NCBI GenBank assembly: GCA_021811205.1
Contig: JAJZPK010000045.1
Location: forward strand, 1-14,734
DNA: 14,734 nt
Direction: 5' to 3'
From: Pseudomonadota bacterium
GTDB lineage: Bacteria > Pseudomonadota > Gammaproteobacteria > Burkholderiales > JABEVD01
Positions 1 to 8,299 of the stretch are shown here, piece after piece. The notes beneath the pieces were generated by a model. That model saw only the letters and a program-made list of their open reading frames with translations. It made no database searches and was not told the origin of the DNA. Position 1 is the first letter of the stretch, and every line of letters starts with the position of its first letter. Position numbers and translations under genes: made by a program.

Positions 1-340
1 GGGCTGACTTGTTGATGAAATAGGGAAAGCTCATCTCGATGTAACCGGATTCGGCTTCAAGCTTTTCGACCATCTGGCGAAGCATGCTCTCGAAAGACTC
101 GACCGAGATTTCGCGCTCCCTGCCGTTCAGTATTTCGACGAAGCGCGACATGTGCGTCCCCTTGAAATTGTGGGGAAGATGAACGTACATGTTGAAGATG
201 GCAACGGTATGCTGCACGCCACCGCTCCTGTCCGCCACCTTCACGGGATGCCTGATCGATTTGATGCCCACCTTGTTGATGGCCAGGCGTCTCAGGTCTT
301 CCGTGCTTTGCACGTCGGGGATGTTGTCTGCTGGAGTCAC
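1..340 (-). CDS. folE2: GTP cyclohydrolase FolE2 (type IB), C-terminus outside window
   Basis: FolE2 converts GTP to 7,8-dihydroneopterin triphosphate, the first step of folate/pterin synthesis, in the cytoplasm. The visible 113 residues match the family's N-terminus: an IPDVQS opening, then [29 protein letters not shown] and [13 protein letters not shown]. The start is GTG at 340, chosen because AAGGAA lies a few bases upstream and the N-terminal family motif follows within a few codons; a nearby ATG on the same strand runs straight into a stop. The family is normally about 260 residues, so more than half, including the catalytic Cys and Glu region, lies beyond the left edge. The gene follows dxs with a 60-base gap and has its own promoter there. 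Recognition is from conserved residues and the dxs-folE2 neighbourhood; family assignment is firm. Confidence 0.9.
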   Translation of the reverse strand, partial: MTPADNIPDVQSTEDLRRLAINKVGIKSIRHPVKVADRSGGVQHTVAIFNMYVHLPHNFKGTHMSRFVEILNGREREISVESFESMLRQMVEKLEAESGYIEMSFPYFINKSA

Positions 341-370
341 TTCATTCCTTAATGTTCATGCCTACAGGGG

Positions 371-399
371 ATTATAGCCGCCGCACAATCCCGAGTAAA
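371..399 (-). promoter_or_regulatory. sigma70-type promoter for folE2
   Basis: On the minus strand a perfect -10 hexamer TATAAT (376-371) lies exactly 17 bases from a 4-of-6 -35 hexamer TTTACT (399-394). The predicted transcript would start near 364, leaving a leader of about 24 bases before the folE2 GTG. The -35 begins two bases past the dxs stop codon, so folE2 can be transcribed separately from the isoprenoid operon. I see no operator-like palindrome here. Confidence 0.65.
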
Positions 400-400
400 C

Positions 401-2251
401 TTATCGGGTTATTGCCAGTCTTTCCCTGACCGAGTAGACAATGCCCGCAGAATCCAGCAGGCATTCCGAAAGCAGGACCGAGGAGTCTCCCTGTTCGATG
501 TAGGTGTCCGGAAGGCCCAGATTCTGCAACGGAATACTGATGCCGTGGCGCGCCAGGCATTCGGCGACAGCGCTGCCCGCCCCGCCCATGACCGCATTTT
601 CCTCGATCGTCACCAGCAGCTCGTGGCTCGCCGCAAGCTCGCGTATCAGCTGCTCGTCGATCGGTTTGACGAAGCGCATGTTGACGACCGTCGCGCCGAG
701 CTCATCCCCAGCTGCCCTGGCTGGTTCCACCATCGAGCCGAAGGCGAGCAGGGCAACCTTCTTTCCGCTACGCACGATCTCCCCGCGCCCGACCTCCAGC
801 GCTTTCATCTCCGACTCGGTCTCGACCCCTGGTCCATGCCCTCTCGGATAGCGTACCGCAACCGGCGTGCTCATCAAAAAAGCCGTATACAGCATCTGCC
901 TCAATTCGTTCTCGCTGGAAGCCGTCATCACCGTCATGTTCGGAATGCAGCGCATGAAGGAAAGGTCGAAGCTGCCTGCATGGGTAGGTCCGTCCGCGCC
1001 GACGAGTCCTGCCCTGTCAATGGCAAACACGACGGGCAGATTCTGGATCGCAATGTCGTGAATCAGCTGGTCGTAGGCACGCTGCAAAAAAGTCGAGTAG
1101 ATCGCAACGACAGGCTTGAATCCCTCGCAAGCAAGACCTGCAGCAAAAGTGAGCGCATGCTGCTCGGCGATGCCGACATCGAAATACCGCGCTGCAAACC
1201 GCTCCGAAAATTCGACCATGCCCGAACCTTCCCGCATCGCAGGCGTGATGGCGACCAGCTTGTCTTCCTTTTCGGCCATATCGCAAAGCCATTTCCCGAA
1301 CACTTCCGTATAGGTCGGCTTCTTCCGGGCGCCGCTCACGATCCCTTCCTTCGAATCGAATTTGCCGACGCCGTGATAGAGAATCGGATCCTGCTCTGCC
1401 AGTTCGTACCCTTTTCCCTTCTTCGTCACGACGTGCAGAAACTGCGGGCCTTCGAGCTTCTTGACGTTGGACAGGGTGGAAATGAGCACATCGAGATCGT
1501 GCCCATCGATGGGACCGATGTAATTGAAGCCGAACTCCTCGAACAGCGTGCCCGGTGTCACCATGCCCTTGACATGTTCTTCCGCGCGCTTGGCAAGCTC
1601 CAGAACGGGCGGAACCACTTTGAGCACCTTTTCTCCGGCACGCCTTGCCGCAGAGTAGAAACTGCCCGAAAGCAGCCTGGCGAGATAATTGTCGAGCGCA
1701 CCCACGTTCCTCGAAATGGACATCTCGTTGTCGTTCAGGATGACCAGCAGATTGGCGTCCATCGCCCCTGCATTGTTGAGCGCTTCGAAAGCCATTCCGC
1801 CCGTCATCGCGCCGTCCCCGATCACGGCGATCGCGCGGCGCTGTATCCCTTCCAGCCCTGCCGCAACCGCCATGCCGAGCGCGGCGCTGATCGACGTGCT
1901 TGAATGCGCCGTGCCGAAAGCGTCGTATTCGCTCTCGCTGCGCTTGGGAAAGCCGGATATGCCGCCTTTCATCCTGAGCTTGCCCATCGATTCCCGCCGC
2001 CCAGTCAGAATCTTGTGCGCATAAGTCTGGTGACCCACGTCCCATATGATCCTGTCATAAGGCGTATTGAACACGTAATGCAATGCGACGGTCAGTTCGA
2101 CAGTGCCCAGATTCGATGAAAGATGCCCGCCCGTCGAGCTCACCGTTTCGATCAAGTACTGCCGCAATTCCTCGGTGAGCTTGCCGAGCGACTTCCTGTC
2201 CAATCCCCTCAAGTCTTCGGGACAGTCGATCTGGTTCAGAAGCGCATCCAT
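401..2251 (-). CDS. dxs: 1-deoxy-D-xylulose-5-phosphate synthase
   Basis: DXS condenses pyruvate and glyceraldehyde 3-phosphate into 1-deoxyxylulose 5-phosphate using thiamine diphosphate, the entry to the MEP isoprenoid pathway and a source for thiamine and pyridoxal. The 616 residues are close to the 620 of E. coli Dxs. Visible are GGHLSSNLG with the catalytic His at 43, the thiamine-diphosphate/Mg motif GDGAMTGG at 145-152 with NDNEMS from 173, DVGIAEQHA with the conserved Glu at 363, and GPTHAG with His 424. The order is the usual split transketolase layout: cofactor domain, pyrimidine-binding domain, C-terminal domain. The ATG overlaps the ispA stop (TGATG) and has GGAGG eight bases upstream inside ispA, so translation is probably coupled. 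It is the last gene of the xseB-ispA-dxs operon. The reading is intact. Confidence 0.98.
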   Translation of the reverse strand: MDALLNQIDCPEDLRGLDRKSLGKLTEELRQYLIETVSSTGGHLSSNLGTVELTVALHYVFNTPYDRIIWDVGHQTYAHKILTGRRESMGKLRMKGGISGFPKRSESEYDAFGTAHSSTSISAALGMAVAAGLEGIQRRAIAVIGDGAMTGGMAFEALNNAGAMDANLLVILNDNEMSISRNVGALDNYLARLLSGSFYSAARRAGEKVLKVVPPVLELAKRAEEHVKGMVTPGTLFEEFGFNYIGPIDGHDLDVLISTLSNVKKLEGPQFLHVVTKKGKGYELAEQDPILYHGVGKFDSKEGIVSGARKKPTYTEVFGKWLCDMAEKEDKLVAITPAMREGSGMVEFSERFAARYFDVGIAEQHALTFAAGLACEGFKPVVAIYSTFLQRAYDQLIHDIAIQNLPVVFAIDRAGLVGADGPTHAGSFDLSFMRCIPNMTVMTASSENELRQMLYTAFLMSTPVAVRYPRGHGPGVETESEMKALEVGRGEIVRSGKKVALLAFGSMVEPARAAGDELGATVVNMRFVKPIDEQLIRELAASHELLVTIEENAVMGGAGSAVAECLARHGISIPLQNLGLPDTYIEQGDSSVLLSECLLDSAGIVYSVRERLAITR

Positions 2252-3138
2252 CAGAATTGCCTCCTGACCACGAAATCGGCCATCTGCGCAAGACGCGATG
2301 CACGATCCCCGAACATGGACAATGATTCCAGCGCGGATGCATAAAGCTCATCGGCCATCTCTCTTGCCGCCTTTGCCCCAAGCAGCGAAACGTAGGTGGG
2401 TTTGTTGTCCTGGCTGTCCTTGCCTGCCGTCTTGCCGAGCGTCGCCGTCGATGACTCGGCATCGAGCACGTCGTCGATGACCTGAAAGGCAAGTCCGATC
2501 GATTTGGCGAAATGATCCAGCTTGGCCAGTTCAGCCTCATTGATCTTTCCGCAATAGGCGCCGAGCAGAACGGAGGCACGGATCAATTCCCCGGTTTTTC
2601 TGATATGCATGGCTTCCAGTTCGGGAAGACTCAGACGCTTGCCGACGCTTTCGAGATCGATCGCTTGTCCGCCGGCCATCCCTCTCGACCCGGAAGCGTG
2701 CGCAAGCAACCTGATCATTTCGATCTGGTTCTTGCCTAGCATGCGATCGGATGCGAGCACCTCGAAGGCGAGCGATTGCAGACTGTCGCCCACGAGCAGG
2801 GCAGTCGCTTCGTCGTATTCGACATGGCAGGTCGGTTTCCCGCGCCTCAATACATCGTCGTCCATGGAAGGCAGGTCATCGTGCACAAGGGAATAGGCGT
2901 GGATCAGTTCGACTGCGCAGGACGCGAACAGCACATGCGCCTCATCGGCGCCAGCCAGTTCAGCTGAAGCATGGACAAGCAGCGGCCTCACGCGCTTTCC
3001 GCCGCCGAGAACCGCATAGCGCATGGCACCGTGCAAGCGCCTGGGCTGCGCATCCGATTCCGGCAGGCAAGCTTCCAGCGCGGATTCCATCCTCACTTGG
3101 CGCGCATGCACCCAGGACTGGAAATCTTCACTTGTCAT
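2251..3138 (-). CDS. ispA: Short-chain polyprenyl diphosphate synthase (farnesyl/geranyl type)
   Basis: The enzyme elongates dimethylallyl diphosphate with isopentenyl diphosphate, most likely to farnesyl diphosphate (C15), the precursor of ubiquinone side chains, undecaprenyl phosphate and other isoprenoids. The 295 residues match E. coli IspA (299). The first aspartate-rich motif is [10 protein letters not shown] (Asp 87, 88, 93-95), in the bacterial form with two extra residues between aspartates. It is followed by RRGKPT. The second motif is DDVLD at 222-226, with GKTAGKD and NKPTY behind it. An upstream GGGKRVRP at 45-52 binds substrate phosphate. The start ATG overlaps the end of xseB by 11 bases, and the stop overlaps the dxs start by one base. 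Exact chain length cannot be read from sequence; farnesyl is inferred from the family. Confidence 0.95.
   Translation of the reverse strand: MTSEDFQSWVHARQVRMESALEACLPESDAQPRRLHGAMRYAVLGGGKRVRPLLVHASAELAGADEAHVLFASCAVELIHAYSLVHDDLPSMDDDVLRRGKPTCHVEYDEATALLVGDSLQSLAFEVLASDRMLGKNQIEMIRLLAHASGSRGMAGGQAIDLESVGKRLSLPELEAMHIRKTGELIRASVLLGAYCGKINEAELAKLDHFAKSIGLAFQVIDDVLDAESSTATLGKTAGKDSQDNKPTYVSLLGAKAAREMADELYASALESLSMFGDRASRLAQMADFVVRRQF
2260..2264 (-). promoter_or_regulatory. strong ribosome binding site for dxs
   Basis: GGAGG lies eight bases upstream of the dxs ATG, within the last codons of ispA. It supports the ATG at 2251 and suggests that dxs can be initiated efficiently even though its start overlaps the ispA stop. 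Confidence 0.75.
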
Positions 3139-3358
3139 CGGACATCCAGTTCTTCAGCGTGTCGCCTTCGAGAATCTCGACCTGTTGCTCCGCATCTTTC
3201 AGCGCGCTCTGGCAATACTGGAGCAGAAATGCGCCGCGCTTGTATGCGGCAAGTGAATCTTCAAGGGTCAACTGCCCCGCCTCCATCTTCGCCACGATCG
3301 CTTCGAGTTCGAGAAGGGCGGATTCGAAATTTTCCGGGGATTTTTCCTGTTTGCTCAT
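3128..3358 (-). CDS. xseB: Exodeoxyribonuclease VII small subunit
   Basis: XseB is the small subunit of exonuclease VII, which degrades single-stranded DNA into short oligonucleotides in complex with the catalytic XseA. XseA is not in this window. The 76-residue length is typical. The family pattern is clear: FESALLELEAIVAKMEAG, LTLEDSL, then AAYKRG and CQSALKDAEQQVEIL, predicted as two amphipathic helices. The ATG has a modest AGGTAAAG ribosome site. It is the first gene of the minus-strand operon and its tail overlaps ispA by 11 bases; linkage of xseB to ispA and dxs is common in proteobacteria and probably reflects shared transcription rather than shared function. Confidence 0.95.
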   Translation of the reverse strand: MSKQEKSPENFESALLELEAIVAKMEAGQLTLEDSLAAYKRGAFLLQYCQSALKDAEQQVEILEGDTLKNWMSDDK

Positions 3359-3378
3359 GAAACTTTACCTAAACCGTA

Positions 3379-3408
3379 AAAATAGCTTAATCGAAGCATC
3401 CCGGTCAA
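3379..3408 (-). promoter_or_regulatory. putative sigma70 promoter for the xseB-ispA-dxs operon
   Basis: On the minus strand a 5-of-6 -35 hexamer TTGACC (3408-3403) is followed after 18 bases by a weaker -10, TATTTT (3384-3379). The predicted start near 3372 leaves only about 14 bases before the xseB ATG, tight but sufficient for its AGGTAAAG ribosome site. The site lies in the 127-base divergent region shared with the Rieske gene. Confidence is moderate because the -10 is only 4 of 6. Confidence 0.45.
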
Positions 3409-3451
3409 ATGAACAAAGAAATATTGCGCTTTTCGGTTTTTTCATAAAAAA

Positions 3452-3457
3452 TATAAC
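3452..3457 (+). promoter_or_regulatory. possible -10 element for the Rieske-led operon
   Basis: TATAAC (5 of 6 to the -10 consensus) lies in an AT-rich stretch about 30 bases upstream of the Rieske start codon, a sensible position. No convincing -35 is found at 16-18 bases; the sequence there is a pyrimidine run, so the promoter might need an activator or another sigma factor, or the element may be chance. Confidence 0.3.
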
Positions 3458-3485
3458 GTTTCACCGTGGGTTTCGTAAGGAAGCG

Positions 3486-4586
3486 ATGATGTCCGATGCT
3501 ATCGATCTTTCGGCTGGACTTGCGCCTTTGCCAGCAAGTTGGTACTGCAGTCAGGAAGTAGCGGATCTGGAGAAGCGCCTGATCTTCGATGGCGGGCCCG
3601 GCTACGTCGGGCATGAGCTGATGGTACCCAACATGGGCGACTTCCATGTCTTCAACTGGATGGGTGACTCCAAGCTCCTGATCAGGAACGAGAAGGGCGT
3701 GGAGCTCCTGAGCAATATCTGCAGGCATCGCCAGGCGACCATGCTCGAGGGAAGGGGAACCGCCAGGAACATCGTCTGCCCGCTCCATCGCTGGACCTAC
3801 GATCTCGGCGGAAAGCTCATCGGCGCGCCACATTTTCCCGAGAAGCCATGTCTCGATCTCGGCAAGACGCCGCTCTCCAGCTGGAACGGCCTGCTTTTTT
3901 CCGGAAAGCGCGACGTCAAGCAGGATCTGGCCGGTTTTTCCTGCTTCAAGGACATCGACTTTTCCAACCATGTTTTCGACAGGGTGCAGGTCGACGAATA
4001 CGATTGCAACTGGAAGACCTTCATCGAAGTCTATCTCGAAGACTACCATGTCGCCCCTTGCCACCCGGGGCTCGACAGTTTCGTCGATTGCGACGCTTTG
4101 GCCTGGGAATTCGGCGACTGGTACAGCGTCCAGGTAGTCGGCGCAAGATACGCGAAGGCGCGTGCAGGCAGCCAGGTCTACCAGAACTGGCGCGATCTCA
4201 TTTTGAAATACGATCACGGCAAGGAGTTTTCCCGCGGCGCGATCTGGGTGGTCTATTACCCGAACATCATGATCGAGTGGTATCCCCATGTGCTCGTGAT
4301 CAGCACCGTCGTTCCCAGGGGGCCGGACCATTGCACGAATATCGTTGAATTCTATTATCCGGAAGACATCGCACTCTTCGAGCGTGATCTGGTCGAGGCG
4401 GAAAAAGCCGCCTACCAGGAAACAGCGGTGGAAGACGCCGTCATCTGCAGGAAAATGACGGAAGGCCGCAGAGCGCTCTATCAGGCAGGCGTTTCGGAAG
4501 AAGGCCCTTACCAGTCACCGATGGAAGACGGGATGAGACATTTCCACGATTTCCTGATGAGAGAAATCTCGCCCCACCTGGAATGA
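3486..4586 (+). CDS. Rieske [2Fe-2S] mononuclear non-heme iron oxygenase, alpha-subunit type; substrate unknown
   Basis: This 366-residue protein has the layout of a Rieske oxygenase terminal component. The N-terminal Rieske domain carries C79-x-H81 and C98-x2-H101 with 16 residues between the pairs. The C-terminal catalytic domain carries NWKTFIE, then EDYHVAPCH with iron ligands His 188 and His 193, and a likely third ligand Asp 317 in VEDAVICRK. The bridging acid at the position of naphthalene dioxygenase Asp205 appears to be Glu 185. Start is one of two tandem ATGs (3486 or 3489) behind AAGGAAG; the reading frame stays open far upstream only as a shadow over ispA and xseB. No ferredoxin, reductase or beta subunit is adjacent, so electron donors must come from elsewhere. 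It is divergent from the isoprenoid operon and is followed after 13 bases by an MscS channel. Substrate cannot be told from sequence. Confidence 0.9.
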   Translation: MMSDAIDLSAGLAPLPASWYCSQEVADLEKRLIFDGGPGYVGHELMVPNMGDFHVFNWMGDSKLLIRNEKGVELLSNICRHRQATMLEGRGTARNIVCPLHRWTYDLGGKLIGAPHFPEKPCLDLGKTPLSSWNGLLFSGKRDVKQDLAGFSCFKDIDFSNHVFDRVQVDEYDCNWKTFIEVYLEDYHVAPCHPGLDSFVDCDALAWEFGDWYSVQVVGARYAKARAGSQVYQNWRDLILKYDHGKEFSRGAIWVVYYPNIMIEWYPHVLVISTVVPRGPDHCTNIVEFYYPEDIALFERDLVEAEKAAYQETAVEDAVICRKMTEGRRALYQAGVSEEGPYQSPMEDGMRHFHDFLMREISPHLE

Positions 4587-4599
4587 TTTCCTCGATATC

Positions 4600-5817
4600 G
4601 TGGGATACCTAGCCCAGCTTCTGGACGGGCGCCCGGGCGCCGTCACCCAGGGATCAGCCATCGCCGCCTGCCTTTTCACGGCCTGGTTATTTTCCCATTT
4701 CGCCAAGCAAAAGATCGGCAAGGGAGAAGCGGCAAGGCTGATCCTTCCCTATTCCCTGCTCGCCTGCCTCCTGATCGGGAAGGGCCTGCTCGACCATCTG
4801 CACCGGCCCATCGCGCTCGTCGACATCGCGCTTCAGCTGGTGATTGCGCTTGCAATCATCCGTACTCTGGTCTACATGCTGCAAACCGCCTTCACGCAAA
4901 AGGCATGGATCGCCTCGCTCGAGCGAGCCGTTGCCTGGCTGATCTGGATCATCCTCGCGCTGCACATTGCCGGACTTTCCCATAACATTCTCGAATCCCT
5001 GGACGATATCAGCCTCACCTTCGGCAAGCAGAGGATATCCGTCCTGACCATCATGCAGGCAATGGTCGTTGTCGCCACCAGCTTCCTTGTCTCGCTCTGG
5101 GCGAGTCGCGCCATCGAAAAGAAGATCATGGTCAGCGAACTCATGGACATGAACCTCAAGGTCATGCTCACCAAGATCACCCGAACCTTCTTTATCATCG
5201 CCGCCTCCATCGCCACCTTGTCCGCGGCAGGCATCGACATGACCGCGCTGTCGATGTTCGGCGGCGCGCTTGGCGTCGGGCTCGGGCTCGGACTGCAGAA
5301 GATCGCCAGCAATTACGTGAGCGGCTTCATCATCCTGCTCGACCGCTCCATCCACATCAACGACATCGTCAGCGTCGAAGACAAGATGGGCGTGCTGACC
5401 AAGCTCACGACGCGCTATGTCGTCCTGAAAAGTCCTGACGGAAGCGAATCGCTGATCCCGAACGACACCCTGATCACCTCCACCGTGGTCAACCACACTT
5501 ATACTGACAGGAAGGTATGGCTCTCCGCCACCGTTCAGGTCGGCTATTCAAGCGATCTCGAGCTTGCCATGAAGATCATGGCGGATGCAGCGAAGCATCA
5601 TAAGCGCGTGCTCAAGGATCCTGAACCCCGGGTGTATCTGAAGGACTTCGCCGACAGCGGCATCGATCTCGAGCTCGGATTCTGGATTTCAGATCTCGAA
5701 GAAGGCCGGCTGGGGCTGATCTCGGACATCAATCTCGAAATCTGGCGCGAATTCAAAAATCACGGCATCGAAATCCCCTTCCCGCAACGGGAAGTGAGGC
5801 TGCTCGGGCCGCAATAG
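4600..5817 (+). CDS. MscS-family mechanosensitive ion channel
   Basis: The 405-residue inner-membrane protein should act as a tension-gated channel that releases solutes on hypoosmotic shock. About six hydrophobic segments precede the MscS core (roughly 20-35, 47-63, 70-95, 108-125, 148-170, 194-215). The pore-lining helix is GGALGVGLGLGLQKIASNYV (221-240), then SGFIILLDRSIHINDIV. The cytoplasmic beta domain includes LIPNDTLI and TVVNHTYTDRKV, and the C-terminal alpha/beta domain ends in EIPFPQREV. With more membrane segments than E. coli MscS (three), it resembles YnaI/MscM-size relatives. The start is GTG at 4600, the only plausible one because a stop lies in frame shortly before it; no clear ribosome site is visible, so translation may be coupled to the Rieske gene 13 bases upstream. 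Confidence 0.92.
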   Translation: MGYLAQLLDGRPGAVTQGSAIAACLFTAWLFSHFAKQKIGKGEAARLILPYSLLACLLIGKGLLDHLHRPIALVDIALQLVIALAIIRTLVYMLQTAFTQKAWIASLERAVAWLIWIILALHIAGLSHNILESLDDISLTFGKQRISVLTIMQAMVVVATSFLVSLWASRAIEKKIMVSELMDMNLKVMLTKITRTFFIIAASIATLSAAGIDMTALSMFGGALGVGLGLGLQKIASNYVSGFIILLDRSIHINDIVSVEDKMGVLTKLTTRYVVLKSPDGSESLIPNDTLITSTVVNHTYTDRKVWLSATVQVGYSSDLELAMKIMADAAKHHKRVLKDPEPRVYLKDFADSGIDLELGFWISDLEEGRLGLISDINLEIWREFKNHGIEIPFPQREVRLLGPQ

Positions 5818-5825
5818 GAGCATCC

Positions 5826-7997
5826 ATGGACGACCAATTGCGCAAGAATGCGCTCGACTATCATCGCCACCCCCAACCAGGAAAAATATCGGTTGTCCCC
5901 TCGAAAGGACTCACCAACCAGAGCGACCTTGGCCTTGCCTATACGCCAGGGGTTGCCGCCGTATGCGAGGCCATCTTCGAAGATCCCGAAGAATCATACA
6001 ACCTGACGGCAAGGGGAAATCTCGTCGCCGTCGTCACCAACGGCACTGCCGTGCTCGGCCTGGGCGCAATCGGTCCGCTCGCTTCCAAACCGGTCATGGA
6101 AGGAAAGGGAGTGCTGTTCAAGAAATTCGCAGGCATCGACGTTTTCGACATCGAAATCGACGAGCGCGACCCTGACAAGCTCGTCGACATCATCGCGAGC
6201 CTGGAGCCCACTTTCGGCGGGATCAATCTCGAGGACATCAAGGCACCTGAATGCTTCGAAGTGGAAAGAAAGCTGCGGGAAAGAATGAAGATTCCCGTTT
6301 TCCACGACGACCAGCACGGCACGGCGATCATCGTGGGCGCCGCCGTGATCAACGGCCTCAAGGTGGTGAACAAGACGATCAGAAGCGTGAAGCTTGTCGT
6401 CTCGGGCGCGGGCGCCGCTGCACTCGCCTGCCTCGACATGCTGGTGAGCCTGGGCCTTGCGATGGAAAACATCTATGTCACTGACATCAAGGGCGTGGTC
6501 TACGAGGGACGAACCGAGGAGATGGACCCGAACAAGGCGCGTTATGCGAGAAAGACGGATGCGAGAACATTGGGCGAGGTGATTTCCGGCGCCGACATCT
6601 TCCTCGGCCTATCCGCTGGCGGGGTATTGAAACCGGAAATGGTCATGATGATGGCGGAGAACCCGCTTATCCTTGCGCTCGCCAACCCCGAGCCCGAAAT
6701 CCATCCTGCAGCCGCGAAAGCCGCAAGACCTGATGCGGTGATCGCCACCGGCCGCTCCGATTACCCCAACCAGGTCAACAACGCGCTCTGCTTTCCATTC
6801 ATTTTCAGGGGTGCGCTCGACGTCGGCGCAACATCCATCAACGAAGCCATGAAAAAAGCAGCGGTCCTCGCCATTGCCGAGCTTGCCCACGCCGAACATT
6901 CTGACGCCGCGGCTTCCGCATACGAAGGCGAATTGCCGACCTTCGGCAGAGACTACCTGATTCCCAAACCTTTCGATCCGAGGCTGATCCTCAGGGTCGC
7001 CCCGGCAGTTGCCAGGGCGGCCATGGATTCAGGAATCGCCAAACGACCGATACGCGACTTCGATCTCTATAACGAGCATCTTTCAAGATTCATCTACCAG
7101 ACGGCGCTCGTCATGAAGCCCGTGTTTTCCTTGGCCAAGTCCGCGTCAAAACGGGTGATATACGCCGAGGGCGAAGACGAGCGCGTCCTCCAGGCCATCC
7201 AGACCGTCGTCGACGAAAAGCTGGCGAGACCGGTCCTTGCCGGACAGCGCGAAGCCATCATGGCATCGATTTCACGCCTGGGGCTCAGAATACGCGAACA
7301 TGCCGATTTCGAGATCGTCGATCCTGGCAAGGATGCGACCATGACTGCCGCAGGCCTGTTGAACGAAGGAAAGGTCGATGCCTTGCTGTGCGGCCTCAAG
7401 GAAACGTTCGGCTGGCATCTCGACCGCATCAAGATGCTGGTTGGCCTGAAGTCAGGTGCGCACACCTTTGCTGCAATGAACCTGCTTCTGCTGGAGCAGG
7501 GCAATCTTTTCATTTGCGACACCTACGTCAACCTGGATCCCGACGCGCAGCAGATCGCCGAAATAACGCTGCTCGCAGCCGAGGAAGTGAAACGCTTCGG
7601 CATGAAACCCAAAATCGCGCTGTTGTCCCATTCCAATTTCGGCAGTTCGAGCACATCTTCCTCGAAAAAGATGCGCCAGGCCCTCGAATGGGTGAGAAGC
7701 GCCTCCCCGGAGATCGAAATCGAAGGCGAAATGCATTCCGACGCTGCGTTGTCCGAAACGATCAGACGCACCCATGTCGGACAATCCAGGCTCAAGGGCG
7801 AAGCGAATCTTTTGATCATGCCCAATCTCGATGCGGCGAACATTGCATTCAACCTGCTCAAGATGGAGTCTGGCGGCGGCATCACTGTCGGCCCCATACT
7901 CCTCGGCACAGCGAAGCCCGCGCATATCCTCACCCCATCCGCCACGGTGCGCAGGATCGTCAACATGACGGCCGTTGCCGCGAGCGGCATCATGTAG
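5826..7997 (+). CDS. maeB: NADP-dependent malic enzyme with C-terminal phosphotransacetylase-like domain (MaeB type)
   Basis: MaeB oxidatively decarboxylates malate to pyruvate with reduction of NADP, linking the TCA cycle to pyruvate and NADPH supply. The malic-enzyme part (about 1-430) shows AYTPGVAAV with catalytic Tyr 39, [13 protein letters not shown] with Lys 94, the metal-binding [11 protein letters not shown] (Glu 136, Asp 137) and FHDDQHGTA (Asp 161/162), then the nucleotide-binding SGAGAAAL (193-200). The C-terminal part (about 435-723) resembles phosphate acetyltransferase, starting near [13 protein letters not shown]. In characterised hybrids this domain is generally regarded as regulatory (acetyl-CoA sensing) rather than catalytic; that is family knowledge. 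Its 723 residues are somewhat shorter than E. coli MaeB (759). The ATG follows the channel gene by eight bases, with TAGGAGC as ribosome site overlapping the channel stop. Confidence 0.96.
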   Translation: MDDQLRKNALDYHRHPQPGKISVVPSKGLTNQSDLGLAYTPGVAAVCEAIFEDPEESYNLTARGNLVAVVTNGTAVLGLGAIGPLASKPVMEGKGVLFKKFAGIDVFDIEIDERDPDKLVDIIASLEPTFGGINLEDIKAPECFEVERKLRERMKIPVFHDDQHGTAIIVGAAVINGLKVVNKTIRSVKLVVSGAGAAALACLDMLVSLGLAMENIYVTDIKGVVYEGRTEEMDPNKARYARKTDARTLGEVISGADIFLGLSAGGVLKPEMVMMMAENPLILALANPEPEIHPAAAKAARPDAVIATGRSDYPNQVNNALCFPFIFRGALDVGATSINEAMKKAAVLAIAELAHAEHSDAAASAYEGELPTFGRDYLIPKPFDPRLILRVAPAVARAAMDSGIAKRPIRDFDLYNEHLSRFIYQTALVMKPVFSLAKSASKRVIYAEGEDERVLQAIQTVVDEKLARPVLAGQREAIMASISRLGLRIREHADFEIVDPGKDATMTAAGLLNEGKVDALLCGLKETFGWHLDRIKMLVGLKSGAHTFAAMNLLLLEQGNLFICDTYVNLDPDAQQIAEITLLAAEEVKRFGMKPKIALLSHSNFGSSSTSSSKKMRQALEWVRSASPEIEIEGEMHSDAALSETIRRTHVGQSRLKGEANLLIMPNLDAANIAFNLLKMESGGGITVGPILLGTAKPAHILTPSATVRRIVNMTAVAASGIM

Positions 7998-8033
7998 CGT
8001 TAAGTTGTTTTACGGTAGAATTGGTTAGCGAAA

Positions 8034-8037
8034 GGAG
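8034..8037 (+). promoter_or_regulatory. ribosome binding site for the 84-residue protein
   Basis: GGAG (in AAAGGAG) lies seven bases upstream of the ATG at 8045. It decides the start of this small gene and is one of the best ribosome sites on the plus strand here, supporting its being translated. Confidence 0.7.
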
Positions 8038-8044
8038 TCCAAAC

Positions 8045-8299
8045 ATGACGCATGTCTTGCACGAACAGGAAATTTCGATGCTGCGTACGGAAATCGAAAT
8101 GATGATGAACGAACGCCGCGCACTCCTGCAGGTCGCGGGCGCTGCGGCCGTATTCGTCGCCAACCTTGATACCGCAAAGCTGCCGCCGGACATGTACGAA
8201 TCCGCCGAAATGCTTTCGAAATGCCTCAACGACATCAGCGATGACACGCTCAAGGAAGCGCTCGATGGCGTGCAAGCCGAGCCCGTCGAAAGCGAGTAG
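8045..8299 (+). CDS. Small protein of unknown function (84 residues)
   Basis: I do not recognise this family. The ATG has an excellent GGAG seven bases upstream (8034-8037), and the stop TAG abuts the next gene's ATG with no gap, which argues for a real coupled gene. The product reads as mostly helical: a charged, Met/Glu-rich stretch (about 8-27), a short apolar Ala/Val segment (30-40) too short for a confident membrane span, then KLPPDM and a second helical acidic part ending in Glu/Asp-rich residues. There is no signal peptide, and its single cysteine (Cys 60) makes a metal site unlikely. A small cytoplasmic oligomerising helical protein is the most likely picture. Its 47-base upstream gap is the largest in the plus-strand run, so it could have its own promoter, but none is convincing. 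Confidence 0.75.
   Translation: MTHVLHEQEISMLRTEIEMMMNERRALLQVAGAAAVFVANLDTAKLPPDMYESAEMLSKCLNDISDDTLKEALDGVQAEPVESE

Noticed and set aside
390..408. Inverted repeat CCCGA/TCGGG at the dxs end as a Rho-independent terminator
   Set aside because: The stem is only five base pairs, it includes the stop codon, and no T-run follows on the minus strand; chance or a minor structure near the folE2 promoter.
545..1903. Long plus-strand open frame of 452 codons antisense to dxs
   Set aside because: It lies wholly over a firmly identified dxs, its product has the low-complexity Arg/His-rich look of a GC-rich shadow frame and shows no domain; it is best explained by codon bias on the other strand.
1017..2045. 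Minus-strand open frame of 342 codons in another frame inside dxs
   Set aside because: Arg/Gly/Ala-rich translation with no recognisable motif, entirely within dxs on the same strand; a frame-shifted shadow.
3371..3439. Spaced inverted repeat AAACCG/CGGTTT in the divergent region as an operator
   Set aside because: Six bases separated by 57 in an AT-rich region is expected by chance; no symmetrical operator is visible.
2751..3485. N-terminal extension of the Rieske protein back across ispA and xseB
   Set aside because: The frame happens to be open but the extension is antisense to two real genes and shows no domain. The ribosome site and the family N-terminus begin at 3486/3489.
7998..8044. 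Promoter in the gap before the 84-residue protein (TAGAAT at 8016)
   Set aside because: The -10 is good but no acceptable -35 lies at 16-18 bases, so evidence is too weak to list beside the better promoters.
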